From contig JBGSKF010000096.1 in NCBI GenBank assembly GCA_041741375.1, forward strand, positions 1 through 44,576: a stretch of DNA of 44,576 bases, given 5' to 3'. Below the pieces are notes generated by a model. It had not been told where the DNA came from. It was given only the letters and a program-made list of their open reading frames with translations, and searched no databases. The DNA is from OFTM291 sp041741375 (lineage in GTDB: Bacteria > Gemmatimonadota > Gemmatimonadetes > Gemmatimonadales > GWC2-71-9). Positions 9,060 through 17,800 of this stretch are shown here, one piece after another; position 1 is the stretch's first letter, and the number at the start of each line of letters is the position of its first letter. The translations under genes and the position numbers were made by a program.

Positions 9060-9775
9060 GCCGCCGCCAGGGTGGGGTGCGCCCGCAGATGGGCGAGCGC
9101 GCGGCGCCGGATCTGGCACACCCGCGACTCCGTCACCCGGAGCACCTCTCCGATTTGACCCAGGGTCAGGTTCTCGTAGAAACTCAACGCCAGCACCAAC
9201 CGGTCCATCGGGGCCAACTGATCGAGAGCGCGTTGGACCTCCCACGCCCGCGAGTCGTCCTCCAGCCCCGCGTCGGGAGGGGCCGACTCGTCCGCCGCGT
9301 CCGGGGTGTGCCTCCTGCCTCCCGTGTCCGTCTCCAGCGGCACCACCCGGCGGCAGTGCAGAGCGTCCCGAAGGGACCAGTACTCCCGGAGGGGAATGTC
9401 CAACGCCTCCGCGATTTCCGTGGCCGTGGGCAGTCGCTGGAGGGTGCCCGACAGCCGGGAGACCACCCGGGCCAGTTCCCGGGACCGGGCCCGCAGCGGG
9501 CGAGGGTACGTGTCCCGCCCCCGCAGTTCATCCAGCATCGCGCCGTGAATCCGCTGCATGGCGAAGGTGCTGAACGCCAGCCCCCGGGAGGGATCGAACC
9601 GCTCGACGGCCTGGAGAAGTCCCAGGGTCCCGGCACTGATCAGTTCGTCCTCATCGACCGCCCCTTCCCCCTTCGAGGCCATGCGCCGAGCGGCCCGATA
9701 GACCAGGCGCAGGTGTCGGGTGGCGAACTCGCCCCGGGCCGTTGCACCATCGGTGACTATTTCGACTTTTTCCAC
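9056..9775 (-). CDS. FliA/WhiG-type (sigma-28-like) RNA polymerase sigma factor
   Basis: 239 residues with regions 2, 3 and 4. Region 2 holds DEDELISAGTLGLLQAVERF and STFAMQRIHGAMLDELR, the latter diagnostic of the FliA/WhiG group. Region 3 follows as RLPTATEIAEALDIP, and region 4 as LTLGQIGEVLRVTESRVCQI. The GTG start at 9775 follows GGAGG at 9784-9780. A sigma-54-type promoter lies about 36 bp upstream of the start, and the gene upstream encodes a sigma-54 activator, so expression is probably activator-dependent. In flagellated bacteria this sigma transcribes late flagellar/chemotaxis genes, but none are in the window, so its regulon may differ. Confidence 0.9.
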   Translation of the reverse strand: MEKVEIVTDGATARGEFATRHLRLVYRAARRMASKGEGAVDEDELISAGTLGLLQAVERFDPSRGLAFSTFAMQRIHGAMLDELRGRDTYPRPLRARSRELARVVSRLSGTLQRLPTATEIAEALDIPLREYWSLRDALHCRRVVPLETDTGGRRHTPDAADESAPPDAGLEDDSRAWEVQRALDQLAPMDRLVLALSFYENLTLGQIGEVLRVTESRVCQIRRRALAHLRAHPTLAAA

Positions 9776-9810
9776 AATGCCTCCGTGTCGGTGACTTCCG
9801 ACACAGGGGG

Positions 9811-9826
9811 CAATCGCCTTGCCAAT
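9811..9826 (-). promoter_or_regulatory. sigma-54 (-24/-12) promoter
   Basis: The minus strand reads TTGGCAAGGCGATTGC. GG and GC are separated by exactly 10 nt, as in the consensus TGGCAC-N5-TTGC. It would start transcription near 9799, leaving a leader of about 24 nt before the GTG of the FliA-like gene. An NtrC-type activator with the GAFTGA loop is encoded just upstream. Confidence 0.75.
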
Positions 9827-9925
9827 CGGTTACGTGACAGTTTTCAACAGCGCATATCGTTTATAATCATTAAGTTAGCAGAGTTTTCTACACACGCAGA
9901 TGGTCAATTATTTTGCGGAAACAGG

Positions 9926-9951
9926 TTCCGGTTCGGAAACCATTTCCGGAA
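9926..9951. promoter_or_regulatory. inverted repeat TTCCGG-N14-CCGGAA, possible enhancer site
   Basis: Palindromic arms flank an inner GGTT-CGGA-AACC dyad in an AT-rich stretch (9830-9951), about 100 bp upstream of the sigma-54 promoter. The distance suits an upstream activator site. It also directly follows the activator gene stop, so a terminator is possible. Confidence 0.3.
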
Positions 9952-11331
9952 TTATCGACTGTCTCCATCCCCTTTGTTCAGCTTGTTCCGGAGGGTCCGG
10001 TCGGTAATGCCCAGCAGCTCGGCGGCGCGCGTCCTGTTCCCCCCGGTCCGAGCCAAGGCCCGCTCGATGGCGTTGGCCTCAAGGTCTCGCAGGTTGAGAA
10101 CTCCCTCCGCCGGCGGTGCCTGGCCCTCATCGACGGGACTCGGCAGGGCGGGATCCCGGGCCCCTGACACATCAGAATCGAGCAGGGCCTCGAAAGCCAG
10201 CGACCGCCCCCCCCCGAGCACCACCCCGCGCTCGACCACATTGGCCAGTTGGCGCACGTTACCGGGCCAGTCCCGCGCCTGCAACTGCGCCAGCACGGCG
10301 GGATTGATCTCGGGCGCGGCGACACCAAGCTGAGCCGCGGCCCTCTCGGCAAAGTGGTGCACCAGCATCGGAATGTCCTGTCGGCGCTCGGCCAGCGGGG
10401 GAAGCCGGATTGGAACCACACTGATCCGGTAGAAGAGGTCCTCGCGGAACCGCCCCTCCTTCACTTCGGCGGCCAGGTCGCGGTTGGTCGTCGCCACCAG
10501 ACGGACATCGACCCGGATGGGGCGGTCCCCTCCGACCCGTTCGAACTCCTGCTCCTGGATCACCCGCAGGAGCTTGGCCTGGAGGTCGAGGCGCATCTCC
10601 GAAATCTCGTCCAGCAGCAGGGTACCCCCATCGGCTCGCTCGAAGGCCCCCTTCACCCGGCCGATCGCGCCGGTGAACGCTCCCTTTTCATGCCCGAACA
10701 GCGCACTCTCCACCAGCCCCTCGGGAAGGGCGGCACAGTTCAGGGTGATGAAGGGACCGGTGTGGCGGGAGCTCTGGTCGTGGAGCGCCCGGGCGATGAG
10801 TTCCTTGCCAGTGCCCGACTCCCCCTGGAGCAGAACGGTCGTGCGGGTGGGAGCCACGGTCGCAACCGTGTCGAGGACACCGCGCATGACCGCGCTCTCG
10901 CCGAGAATGGACTGCCGGCTCCGCAGGGCCTGCAGTTCCAGCTTGACCGCGTCGTTCTCCCGCTGGAGCCGGACCACGGCCAGGGCCTGGTTCACGGCGA
11001 TGCGGAGCGTCTCCGAGCGGATCGGCTTGGTCAGATAGTCGATGGCCCCGTGGCGCATCGAGGTCACCGCATGCTCCACACTCGAGTATCCGGTCATGAT
11101 GATGACCGGGATGCCCCTCTCTTCCCGCTCCAGAACCTCCAGCAGATCGAGGCCCGTCGTTCCGGGCATGCGGTAGTCGGTGATGATCAGGTCGATCGCC
11201 ACTCGGCCGACGATCTCGAGGGCGCCGGCGACGGAGGTCGCGATCCGGGGGGTGTGGCCAAACCCCCGCAACGCCTGTTCCAGCACGCGTCCCACCGCTT
11301 CGTCGTCATCGACGCACAAGATGGTGGCCAT
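9952..11331 (-). CDS. NtrC-family sigma-54-dependent response regulator
   Basis: 459 residues in the order receiver, AAA+, helix-turn-helix. The receiver has the acidic pair at 8-9, phosphoacceptor D52 (IITDYRMPG) and K102. The AAA+ domain has Walker A GESGTGKE at 170-177, the GAFTGA sigma-54 contact loop at 217-222 and Walker B LLLDE at 238-242. The C-terminal Fis-like helix-turn-helix reads NRTRAAELLGITDRTLRNKL. ATG 11331 was chosen because GGAGG precedes it by 10 nt; an upstream in-frame GTG lacks one. No cognate histidine kinase is visible. It likely drives the sigma-54 promoter of the neighbouring FliA-like gene, as FlgR/FleR proteins do in flagellar hierarchies. Confidence 0.93.
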   Translation of the reverse strand: MATILCVDDDEAVGRVLEQALRGFGHTPRIATSVAGALEIVGRVAIDLIITDYRMPGTTGLDLLEVLEREERGIPVIIMTGYSSVEHAVTSMRHGAIDYLTKPIRSETLRIAVNQALAVVRLQRENDAVKLELQALRSRQSILGESAVMRGVLDTVATVAPTRTTVLLQGESGTGKELIARALHDQSSRHTGPFITLNCAALPEGLVESALFGHEKGAFTGAIGRVKGAFERADGGTLLLDEISEMRLDLQAKLLRVIQEQEFERVGGDRPIRVDVRLVATTNRDLAAEVKEGRFREDLFYRISVVPIRLPPLAERRQDIPMLVHHFAERAAAQLGVAAPEINPAVLAQLQARDWPGNVRQLANVVERGVVLGGGRSLAFEALLDSDVSGARDPALPSPVDEGQAPPAEGVLNLRDLEANAIERALARTGGNRTRAAELLGITDRTLRNKLNKGDGDSR

Positions 11332-11639
11332 GCCTGAACTGACCTCCACGGGAGATGATCTGTCGGATAGTAACCTCCGCTCCCGTCCAGGGGCAACGCG
11401 CCGTCACCCTGGGCTCAAGAAGTGGACTCACCTGCCGACACTGAGGGAGTACCGCCGCCACCCCGCGTCAACCGCATCACCCGGCGGCGGAGACCTCGAG
11501 AGCAGGAGCGAGACGATCCCATGACGGCCCCCACCCCGTGGCCCCTTCCCCACTCGACCTCCCGGCCCTGGGAACAGCCCGAGCCGATTCAGGGCGGTCA
11601 CCGGGACGATTCCCCACCCCCGCGCGAAGGGTCGCCCCC
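11332..11639. other. divergent intergenic region, about 308 bp
   Basis: Separates the NtrC-type gene (minus) from the degenerate receiver gene (plus). An ATG at 11521, preceded by AGGAG, opens a 40-codon Pro-rich frame whose TGA (11641-11643) overlaps the next ATG. That might be a small leader ORF, but composition alone does not support it. Confidence 0.4.
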
Positions 11640-12044
11640 ATGACCGCCACCACCAGCCTTCCGATTCCGGGGCGGGAGGCCCTCGACTATACGAGCCGGC
11701 CCGCGCGTGTCCTCGTGATCGACGACGGGGCTCTCGTCCGAACCATGCTGGCGCGCTACCTCCCGCGGATCGGATACGACGCCGTGGCCGTCCGGTCGTC
11801 CCGTGAAGCCGGCACTCTTCTGGAGAGGGAGAGATGGGCTGCGGTGGTGATGAGCCTTCCCCTGGTACGGGGAAAGGCGGAGAAGCGATTCGTCGTGTTT
11901 CGTGAACCCGAGGGGATTTCTCCCCCTCCCCTGCCCCGGGTGCTCACCACCCCGTTCCGTCTGGAGGAGATCGGGGAGGCGCTCCGGCTGGTTGGGGTTG
12001 CGCCGTGGCGCGAGAATCAGATGGTCACCACCGTGCGAGGCTGA
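11640..12044 (+). CDS. degenerate receiver-domain protein
   Basis: 134 residues. Residues 23-120 look like a CheY-type receiver: VLVIDDGALVRTMLARYL with the acidic pair D28-D29, then a Rossmann-like alternation. The phosphoacceptor position in AAVVMSLPL is Ser72 instead of Asp, and the usual Lys-Pro is Thr-Pro (LTTPF, 102-106). It is therefore a pseudo-receiver that cannot be phosphorylated normally. There is no output domain. It lies divergent to the NtrC-type gene and its 3' end overlaps the converging oxidase gene by 20 bp. It may act as a protein-interaction module in the adjacent regulatory circuit (inference). Confidence 0.7.
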   Translation: MTATTSLPIPGREALDYTSRPARVLVIDDGALVRTMLARYLPRIGYDAVAVRSSREAGTLLERERWAAVVMSLPLVRGKAEKRFVVFREPEGISPPPLPRVLTTPFRLEEIGEALRLVGVAPWRENQMVTTVRG

Positions 12045-13143
12045 ACTCCGGAGGAAGGTCGCGGCCGGACCCGAGCCCTGCCGCAGCGGCAACCAGGCCA
12101 CCGATCGCAGGGGCAAACTTGAACCCATGACCCGAGCAGGCGCTCACCAGCAGCACGTTCGGGTATTCGGGGTGGCGATCGATGGTGAAGTGACCGTCGG
12201 GTGTGGACGTGTAGAGACAGACCTCCGCTCCCGCCGGCTCCCAGGAATCCCACGGGAAGAGACCTTTCACCAGGTGCCGAATCTCCTGAACCTCCTCGGT
12301 GGTGACCGTGCGGTCCACTTGGTCCGGGGTGGTGACCCGTCCGGGGTGGTGCAGCGCCGCCTTGAGGCCATGTCCCACATCGGGAAGTCCGTACAGGATC
12401 CGCCCCGCGGCATCCTCCCGCAGGAACACCGGCACGCCACTCGCTCGTGATTGGTTCCGCTTCTCCGGGGCGAACCACGCCACCACCTGTCGCGTGACGG
12501 TGAGGGGAAGTAGGCCGGCGGGAAGCAGCTCGGGCATCCAGGCCCCCGTGGCGAGAATGAGAGTCTGAGCCCGGAGCGTGGCGCGACCGGTCCGAACCGT
12601 GACGGCATCGGGCGTGGCGGACCACGACAGGATCGGGTCATCAAACCGGAGGTCGGCGCCAAGTCTCCGGGCCTGATCCAGCGCGGCCCTGATGCACGCC
12701 TCGGGGAAAAGCACCCCGGCGCCGGGTTCCCGCATCGCCGCCTCTCCCGCCCGCCGGGTCCAGTCGGCATCCACCGGTGCCGGAGCATCGGGAGGAAAGA
12801 ACTCGTGGGGCACCGCATGTTCCGCCGCGCTGGCTCGCGCCCCGCGCAGCAGGGGACCGTCCGGAGAGCCCAGCAACAGTCCCCCGGTTTCCCGAAAGAG
12901 TTCCCGGCCGGACAACTCCTCCAGCCGGCGCCACTCCGCCCGCGCTGCGCGCACCAGCGGAACGTACGCGGCGCCCTCAGAGTACGCCTCACGGAGAATC
13001 CGGGTCCGCCCCCCACTGCTCCCCTTCGCGTGGGGAGGCGTCAACCGGTCGAGGCCCACGACCCTCACCCCCCGTTCAGAGAGCCGCCAACTGATGGCGC
13101 TCCCCATGGCGCCCAGCCCCGCCACCACAACGTCCGCCGTCAT
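12025..13143 (-). CDS. sarcosine/N-methyltryptophan oxidase-like FAD enzyme
   Basis: 372 residues, the size of monomeric sarcosine oxidase and SolA. The dinucleotide-binding GLGAMG lies at 9-14 (VVVAGLGAMGSAISWRL). The Cys of CLYTSTPDGHF (C309) matches the cysteine that binds FAD covalently in this family, and the C-terminal SGHGFKFAPAIG is the family flavin motif. The family oxidises N-methyl amines to aldehyde or imine with release of H2O2. ATG 13143 lies 10 bp after the SnoaL-like gene stop, so it belongs to the RND unit. Substrate cannot be told from sequence; the symbol solA is not claimed. Confidence 0.88.
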   Translation of the reverse strand: MTADVVVAGLGAMGSAISWRLSERGVRVVGLDRLTPPHAKGSSGGRTRILREAYSEGAAYVPLVRAARAEWRRLEELSGRELFRETGGLLLGSPDGPLLRGARASAAEHAVPHEFFPPDAPAPVDADWTRRAGEAAMREPGAGVLFPEACIRAALDQARRLGADLRFDDPILSWSATPDAVTVRTGRATLRAQTLILATGAWMPELLPAGLLPLTVTRQVVAWFAPEKRNQSRASGVPVFLREDAAGRILYGLPDVGHGLKAALHHPGRVTTPDQVDRTVTTEEVQEIRHLVKGLFPWDSWEPAGAEVCLYTSTPDGHFTIDRHPEYPNVLLVSACSGHGFKFAPAIGGLVAAAAGLGSGRDLPPEFSLARW

Positions 13144-13153
13144 GGTGAACACT

Positions 13154-13681
13154 TCAGGGTGCGCGCAGCAGTCGCTCCGGGATGGGGTTGTTCGGTGTTT
13201 CCGCCTCCCAGAAGATGGTGACGATCCACCAGCGCGATCCATCCCAGAAGAGCTGGAAGCTGTTCACCCCGCGCTGGAACGGCGCCGGGTCCTCCGCCGT
13301 GCGGCGCGAGTCGTAGGCGCTCATGAAGTGCACGATGTTGCCGTACCGCTCCGCCACCCGGCCGATCTCCCGCTCGAAGAACCCCTGCCCCTCCATGCCC
13401 GGTGTGGCCCGGGTGATGAACTCCTCCACGGTGAGTGACGTCGCCACCCCGGCGCCATTCTGCCTGCCGGTAGGAATGAGGCGAGCTCCGGGATGGAAGA
13501 GGGGACGGAAGCGAGCCCAGTCCCTCGGGGCGCCGGCCGGTCCGGAAATCGCCTCGTACACGGCCCGGGTGATCCCATCGATCGAGGAGATGTCCTCCGG
13601 TCGCGGACCCTGGGCCTGAGCCGCGGAGGGGAGACCCCCCCCGAGCAGAGCAAGACAGAGCAGCGCGGATCCTGTCCTCAT
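13154..13681 (-). CDS. secreted SnoaL/NTF2-like protein
   Basis: 175 residues. A signal peptide (hydrophobic residues 5-20, then AQA-QG) indicates export. The mature part begins with a helix (ITRAVYEAISGPAG) followed by WARFRPLFHPGARLIP and the strand pattern SFQLFWDGSRWWIVTIFWE, as in SnoaL-like/NTF2-fold cone domains that bind small molecules or have isomerase/hydrolase activity. It sits 35 bp after the RND adaptor and 10 bp before the oxidase, so it is co-transcribed. Function is unknown. Confidence 0.82.
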   Translation of the reverse strand: MRTGSALLCLALLGGGLPSAAQAQGPRPEDISSIDGITRAVYEAISGPAGAPRDWARFRPLFHPGARLIPTGRQNGAGVATSLTVEEFITRATPGMEGQGFFEREIGRVAERYGNIVHFMSAYDSRRTAEDPAPFQRGVNSFQLFWDGSRWWIVTIFWEAETPNNPIPERLLRAP

Positions 13682-13716
13682 GAGCCGGTCTCCGAGATTG
13701 GGCACCCGCAGGCACC

Positions 13717-14826
13717 TCAGGGATTGTTCACCTCGACCCGGGCGGGACGAGGCTGGGTCCGTTCCACGACGGTGGCGGATACCGGGGCGCCGGGCTGGAG
13801 GCGGACCTGACCCGCCACCACCACCTGCTCCCCCGTCGCGATGCCACTCCGAACCTCCACGAACCCCGGCGTGCGCACGCCAAGGGTCACTTCCCGACGC
13901 TCGGCCTGGCCATTCGTGACCACCCACACGAAGGTCCCCTGGTCGAGCGGGACCACCGCGTCCTCCGGGATGACCACGGCCTCGGGTCGGGTTTCCGTGG
14001 CGAGGCGGAGTTCCAGGAACATCCCGGCCTGCAGGTCCCGGTTCGGATTCGGGACCTGCGCCTTGATCAACACCGTGCGAAAAGAGGGGTCGATGGCGGG
14101 GGAGACGAAGTCGACCCGTCCCCGCCAGGTGCGCCCCGGGAGTGCCGCCACCCGAAAGGTGACCTCCTGCCCCACTCCCACCTGATCGGCGAACCGCTCG
14201 GGAACGCTGAACACAGCCCTCTGGGGGTCGACAGTCTGCAGGGTCATGAGCGGGGTGGCCGGGGTCACCATGTCTCCCAGGCTGATCCGGCGCTCCCCCA
14301 CCACCCCCGCGAACGGAGCACGCACAACCGTCCGCTCGAGCTGGATGGTGAGAAGGTCGAGGGAGGCCTGGGTACTCCGGGCCGTGGCCTCCGCCCGTTC
14401 CATCTCCTCCCGGCTGATCCCGTCCAGAGCCAGAAGTTCCCGGGATCGGGCCAGCGCCTGGGCCGCCAGATCCCGGTCTGCCTCCGCCCGGGCCACCTGC
14501 GCCCGGAGGGTGGCATCGTCGATCTGAACCAGGGGAGTCCCCTCGCTCACCGTGGCACCCTCGCGCACCCGGATCGCCGTCACCCGTCCATTCACCTCCG
14601 GTTGCAGCGCGATGGCCTGGACCGCCTCGACCTGTCCGGTAGCCGCGATCGCGTCCACCACCGTGTCGGTGCGGGCCACCACCACCTCGACCGGAACCCG
14701 AGGAGGTCCTCCTCCCCCCCCCCCCCGAGCATCGGCCGCCTCTCCGCAGGCCGCCACCACCAGGAGAAGACCCCATGCACGCCGTCCGGATCGTACCCCT
14801 CTCCACATGGGAGCTGTCATGTTCAT
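13717..14826 (-). CDS. RND efflux periplasmic adaptor (membrane fusion) lipoprotein
   Basis: 369 residues. The lipobox LLLVVAAC with Cys27 suggests lipid anchoring in the periplasm. Then come the lipoyl/barrel-sandwich halves (GRVTAIRVREGATVSEGTPL, TVVRAPFAGVVGERRISLGDMV) joined by a coiled-coil hairpin (ARAEADRDLAAQALARSRELL), and the beta-barrel and membrane-proximal domains. It links the inner-membrane pump to an outer-membrane channel; no TolC-like gene is nearby. The ATG at 14826 overlaps the pump gene stop (ATGA); a second ATG at 14820 is possible. Residues 34-40 are encoded through a 13-G homopolymer, in frame here, so slippage there would switch the protein off. Confidence 0.93.
   Translation of the reverse strand: MNMTAPMWRGVRSGRRAWGLLLVVAACGEAADARGGGGGGPPRVPVEVVVARTDTVVDAIAATGQVEAVQAIALQPEVNGRVTAIRVREGATVSEGTPLVQIDDATLRAQVARAEADRDLAAQALARSRELLALDGISREEMERAEATARSTQASLDLLTIQLERTVVRAPFAGVVGERRISLGDMVTPATPLMTLQTVDPQRAVFSVPERFADQVGVGQEVTFRVAALPGRTWRGRVDFVSPAIDPSFRTVLIKAQVPNPNRDLQAGMFLELRLATETRPEAVVIPEDAVVPLDQGTFVWVVTNGQAERREVTLGVRTPGFVEVRSGIATGEQVVVAGQVRLQPGAPVSATVVERTQPRPARVEVNNP
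14714..14726 (-). repeat. G13 homopolymer inside the adaptor coding sequence
   Basis: Thirteen C on the plus strand (13 G in the gene) fall just after the lipoprotein signal, in an Arg-Gly6 stretch. Mononucleotide tracts of this length near the 5' end of surface genes are typical phase-variation sites. Sequencing error in the tract is also possible. Confidence 0.85.
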
Positions 14827-17800
14827 GCCTCGAGAACGGAAGGCACCGCCACCCGCGTTCCCCACACCCGTTGACGAAGGTGTTCGAACGCGATGTAGAT
14901 GATCGGCACCAGAAAGAGCGTCAGCACGGTGGACACCAGAATTCCTCCCACAATCACGTACCCCAGTGGCTGCCGGCTCTCCGACCCGGCCGCGAGCCCC
15001 AGTGCGATCGGCAGGGCGCCGAACACCGTCGACACCGCCGTCATCAGGATCGGGCGGAGCCGGACCCGCCCCGCCTCACAGACCGCCTCGACGAGATCCA
15101 TGCCACGGTCCCGTAGCTGGTTGGTGTACTCCACCAGGAGGATGGAGTTTTTGGAGGCAAGGCCGATAAGGAGGATCATTCCGATCTGGCTGTAGAGGTT
15201 GAGGGTGGATCCAGCCAGCAGCAGGGTGACGAGGGCGCCCGTCACCGCCAGCGGCACCGCCATCAGCACCGTCAGCGGATGGATGAGCGACTCGAATTGG
15301 GCCGCCAGCACCATGTACACCACCAGCAGGGCGAGCAGGAAGGCGAAATAGAGGGCGTTGCCGCTCTCCTCGAACTCCCGCGACTCCCCCGTCAACGCCG
15401 TGGCCGAGCCCCGGGGCAGTACCTCGGTCGCGGCCCGCGCGAGGGAATCGAGCGCCGCCCCCAGAGTGAACCCCGGGAGAAGACTCGCACTCAGCGTGTA
15501 CGAGCGCACCCGGTTGTAGTGCAGGAGCGAGGAGGGGCCCACCCCCTCGGCGACCCGCGCCACGGAGCTCAGGTTGACCAATTCTCCGCCGGTACCCCGG
15601 ACGTACAGATTCTGCATGTCGGACGGGGTGGCGCGCTCCTCGGGCCGGATCTGGACCACGACATCGTAGAGCTTGTTCTCGCGGGTGAAGGTGTTGACCC
15701 GCCGACCCCCGAGCATCGTCTCCAGCGTCGAGCCAACCGCCTGCACGCCGACCCCGAGATCTTCCATCCGGTCCCGTTCGTACTCCACCACGAGTTCCGG
15801 CTTGTCCACCTTCAGATTGATGTCCACATTCACGAGCCCTGGAATCTGACGGGCCCGGGCCAGGAAGGGTTGCATGCTGGCGGTCAGCGAATCGAAATCG
15901 GGATGCTGGACCACGAACTGGAGCGGCGCGGAAAATCCTCCTCCGAGGGGTGAGGGATTGAAGGCGAAGGCCTGGATACCGGGGATCGCAAACAACTGCG
16001 GGAGGACACTCCCCACCACTTCGTCGGTGCTCCGCTCCCGAACCGACCAGTCCGTCAACCGGCTGAAGAGAATCCCACCCGCCACGTTCCCGCCAAAGCC
16101 GATGACACTGAAGTAGGTGTCCACTTCCGGCGTGGCGTCCAGAATCGCCTCCACCTGGCGCTGATACCCGTCGGTGTACTCCAGGGTGGATCCCTGGGGC
16201 GCCTGGGTGGTTGTGATGAAGGATCCCCGGTCCTCCGGGGGGAGGAACTCGCGCTCCAGGACCAGAAACGCGCCCACCGCCACGAGGAGTGACGCCACGG
16301 CTCCCCCCAGGATCCACCCCCGGTGCCGCACGGCCCAGCCCAGCGCCGCTGCGTATCGGTCGGCGATCCGGGCAAAGATCGCTTCGAACCGCTGGAAGAC
16401 CGGACCGTGGGTCTCGGGCACACGCAGGATCCTGGCGCAGAGCATCGGAGTGAGACTGAGCGCCACAAAGCTCGAGACGACCACTGCGGCGGCGAGCGCG
16501 ATCCCGAATTCGTTGAACAGCCGCCCGGTGGTCCCTTGCAGGAAGGCCAGGGGAGCGAACACCGCCACCAGCGCCACGGTGGTGGCGATCACCGCGAAGG
16601 CGATCTCGTTGGTTCCGGTGCGCGCCGATTCGACCGGATCGTCGTGCAGCTCCTCCTGGTGCCGGTAGGCATTCTCCAGCACCACGATGGCGTCATCCAC
16701 CACCAGACCGATCGCCAGGATGAGGGCGAGGAGGGTGAAATTGTTGATGGTGAACCCGAGGGCCAGCATCAGGGCAAACGTGGCGATGATGGAGACGGGG
16801 ATCGCCACCGCGGGGATGATGGTGGCGCGGACATTCCGGAGAAAAACGAAGATGATGACGACCACCAGAACCCCGGCGAGCACCAGCGTATTGAGCGTTT
16901 CGGCGATCGTGCGCTTGACGTATTCCGAGCTGTCAAAACTCGGGGTGATCGTCACCCCCGGTGGGAGGGCCGCCTCGATGGCCGGCAGGGCCTCCCGAAT
17001 CGCATCGGCCACCTCCACCAGATTCGCCTTTGATTGCCGGACCACCCCCACGGCCACGGCGGTCTCCCCCTGAAACCGGAGCGCCCCCCGCTCATCCCGC
17101 GGACCCAGCTCGACGGTGGCCAGGTCCCGAAGCTTGACCAGTTGCCCTCCCTGATTGGCCACCACGATCTCCTGGAATTCCTCCGGAGTGCGCAGTTCAC
17201 CGAGGGAACGGATGGAGAACTCCCGGCGCGACGATTCGATGCGGCCCGCGGGAATCTCCACATTCCGGGTCCGGATCGCCTCCTCCACATCCTGGACGGT
17301 GAGCCCCCGCGCGGCCAGGGCCGTCGGGGAGAGCCACACCCGCATGGCGAAACGCCTCTCCCCGAACACCTGCGCCCGCCCCACCCCCGGGATGGTCTGC
17401 AAGGGCGCCTTGACCAATCGGTCCGCGATGTCCGAGAGATCCATCAACGAGTAGTTCGTTCCGGTCAATGCGAGCCAGAAGAAGGGCTGTGCGTCGGCGT
17501 CCTGCTTGGCGATCACCGGTTCCGCCACTTCCCGCGGGAGCCGCCCGCGCACCCGGCTCACCTTGTCACGCACATCCTGCGCGGCACTCTCCACGTCCCG
17601 GGACAGGACAAATTCGAGCACGATGTTGCTGGACTGTTCGCTGCTGGTGCTGGTGATGGTCCGCAGCCCCTCGACGGTGCTGAGCTCCTCCTCGAGCACA
17701 TCGGTGACGGCCGATTCGACCACCCGCGGGTTGGCACCCGGCAGCCCGGTCGAGACCGAGATGATCGGCGGGTCGACATCGGGAAACTCCCGGACCGAGA

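Noticed and set aside
9056..9775. Calling the sigma factor fliA outright
   Set aside because: Sequence is of the FliA/WhiG group but no flagellar or chemotaxis gene is in the window, so the symbol was withheld.
13682..14806. Upstream 375-codon extension of the SnoaL-like frame
   Set aside because: Overlaps the RND adaptor in another frame; Gly/Arg-rich without motifs. The signal peptide at 13681 marks the true start.
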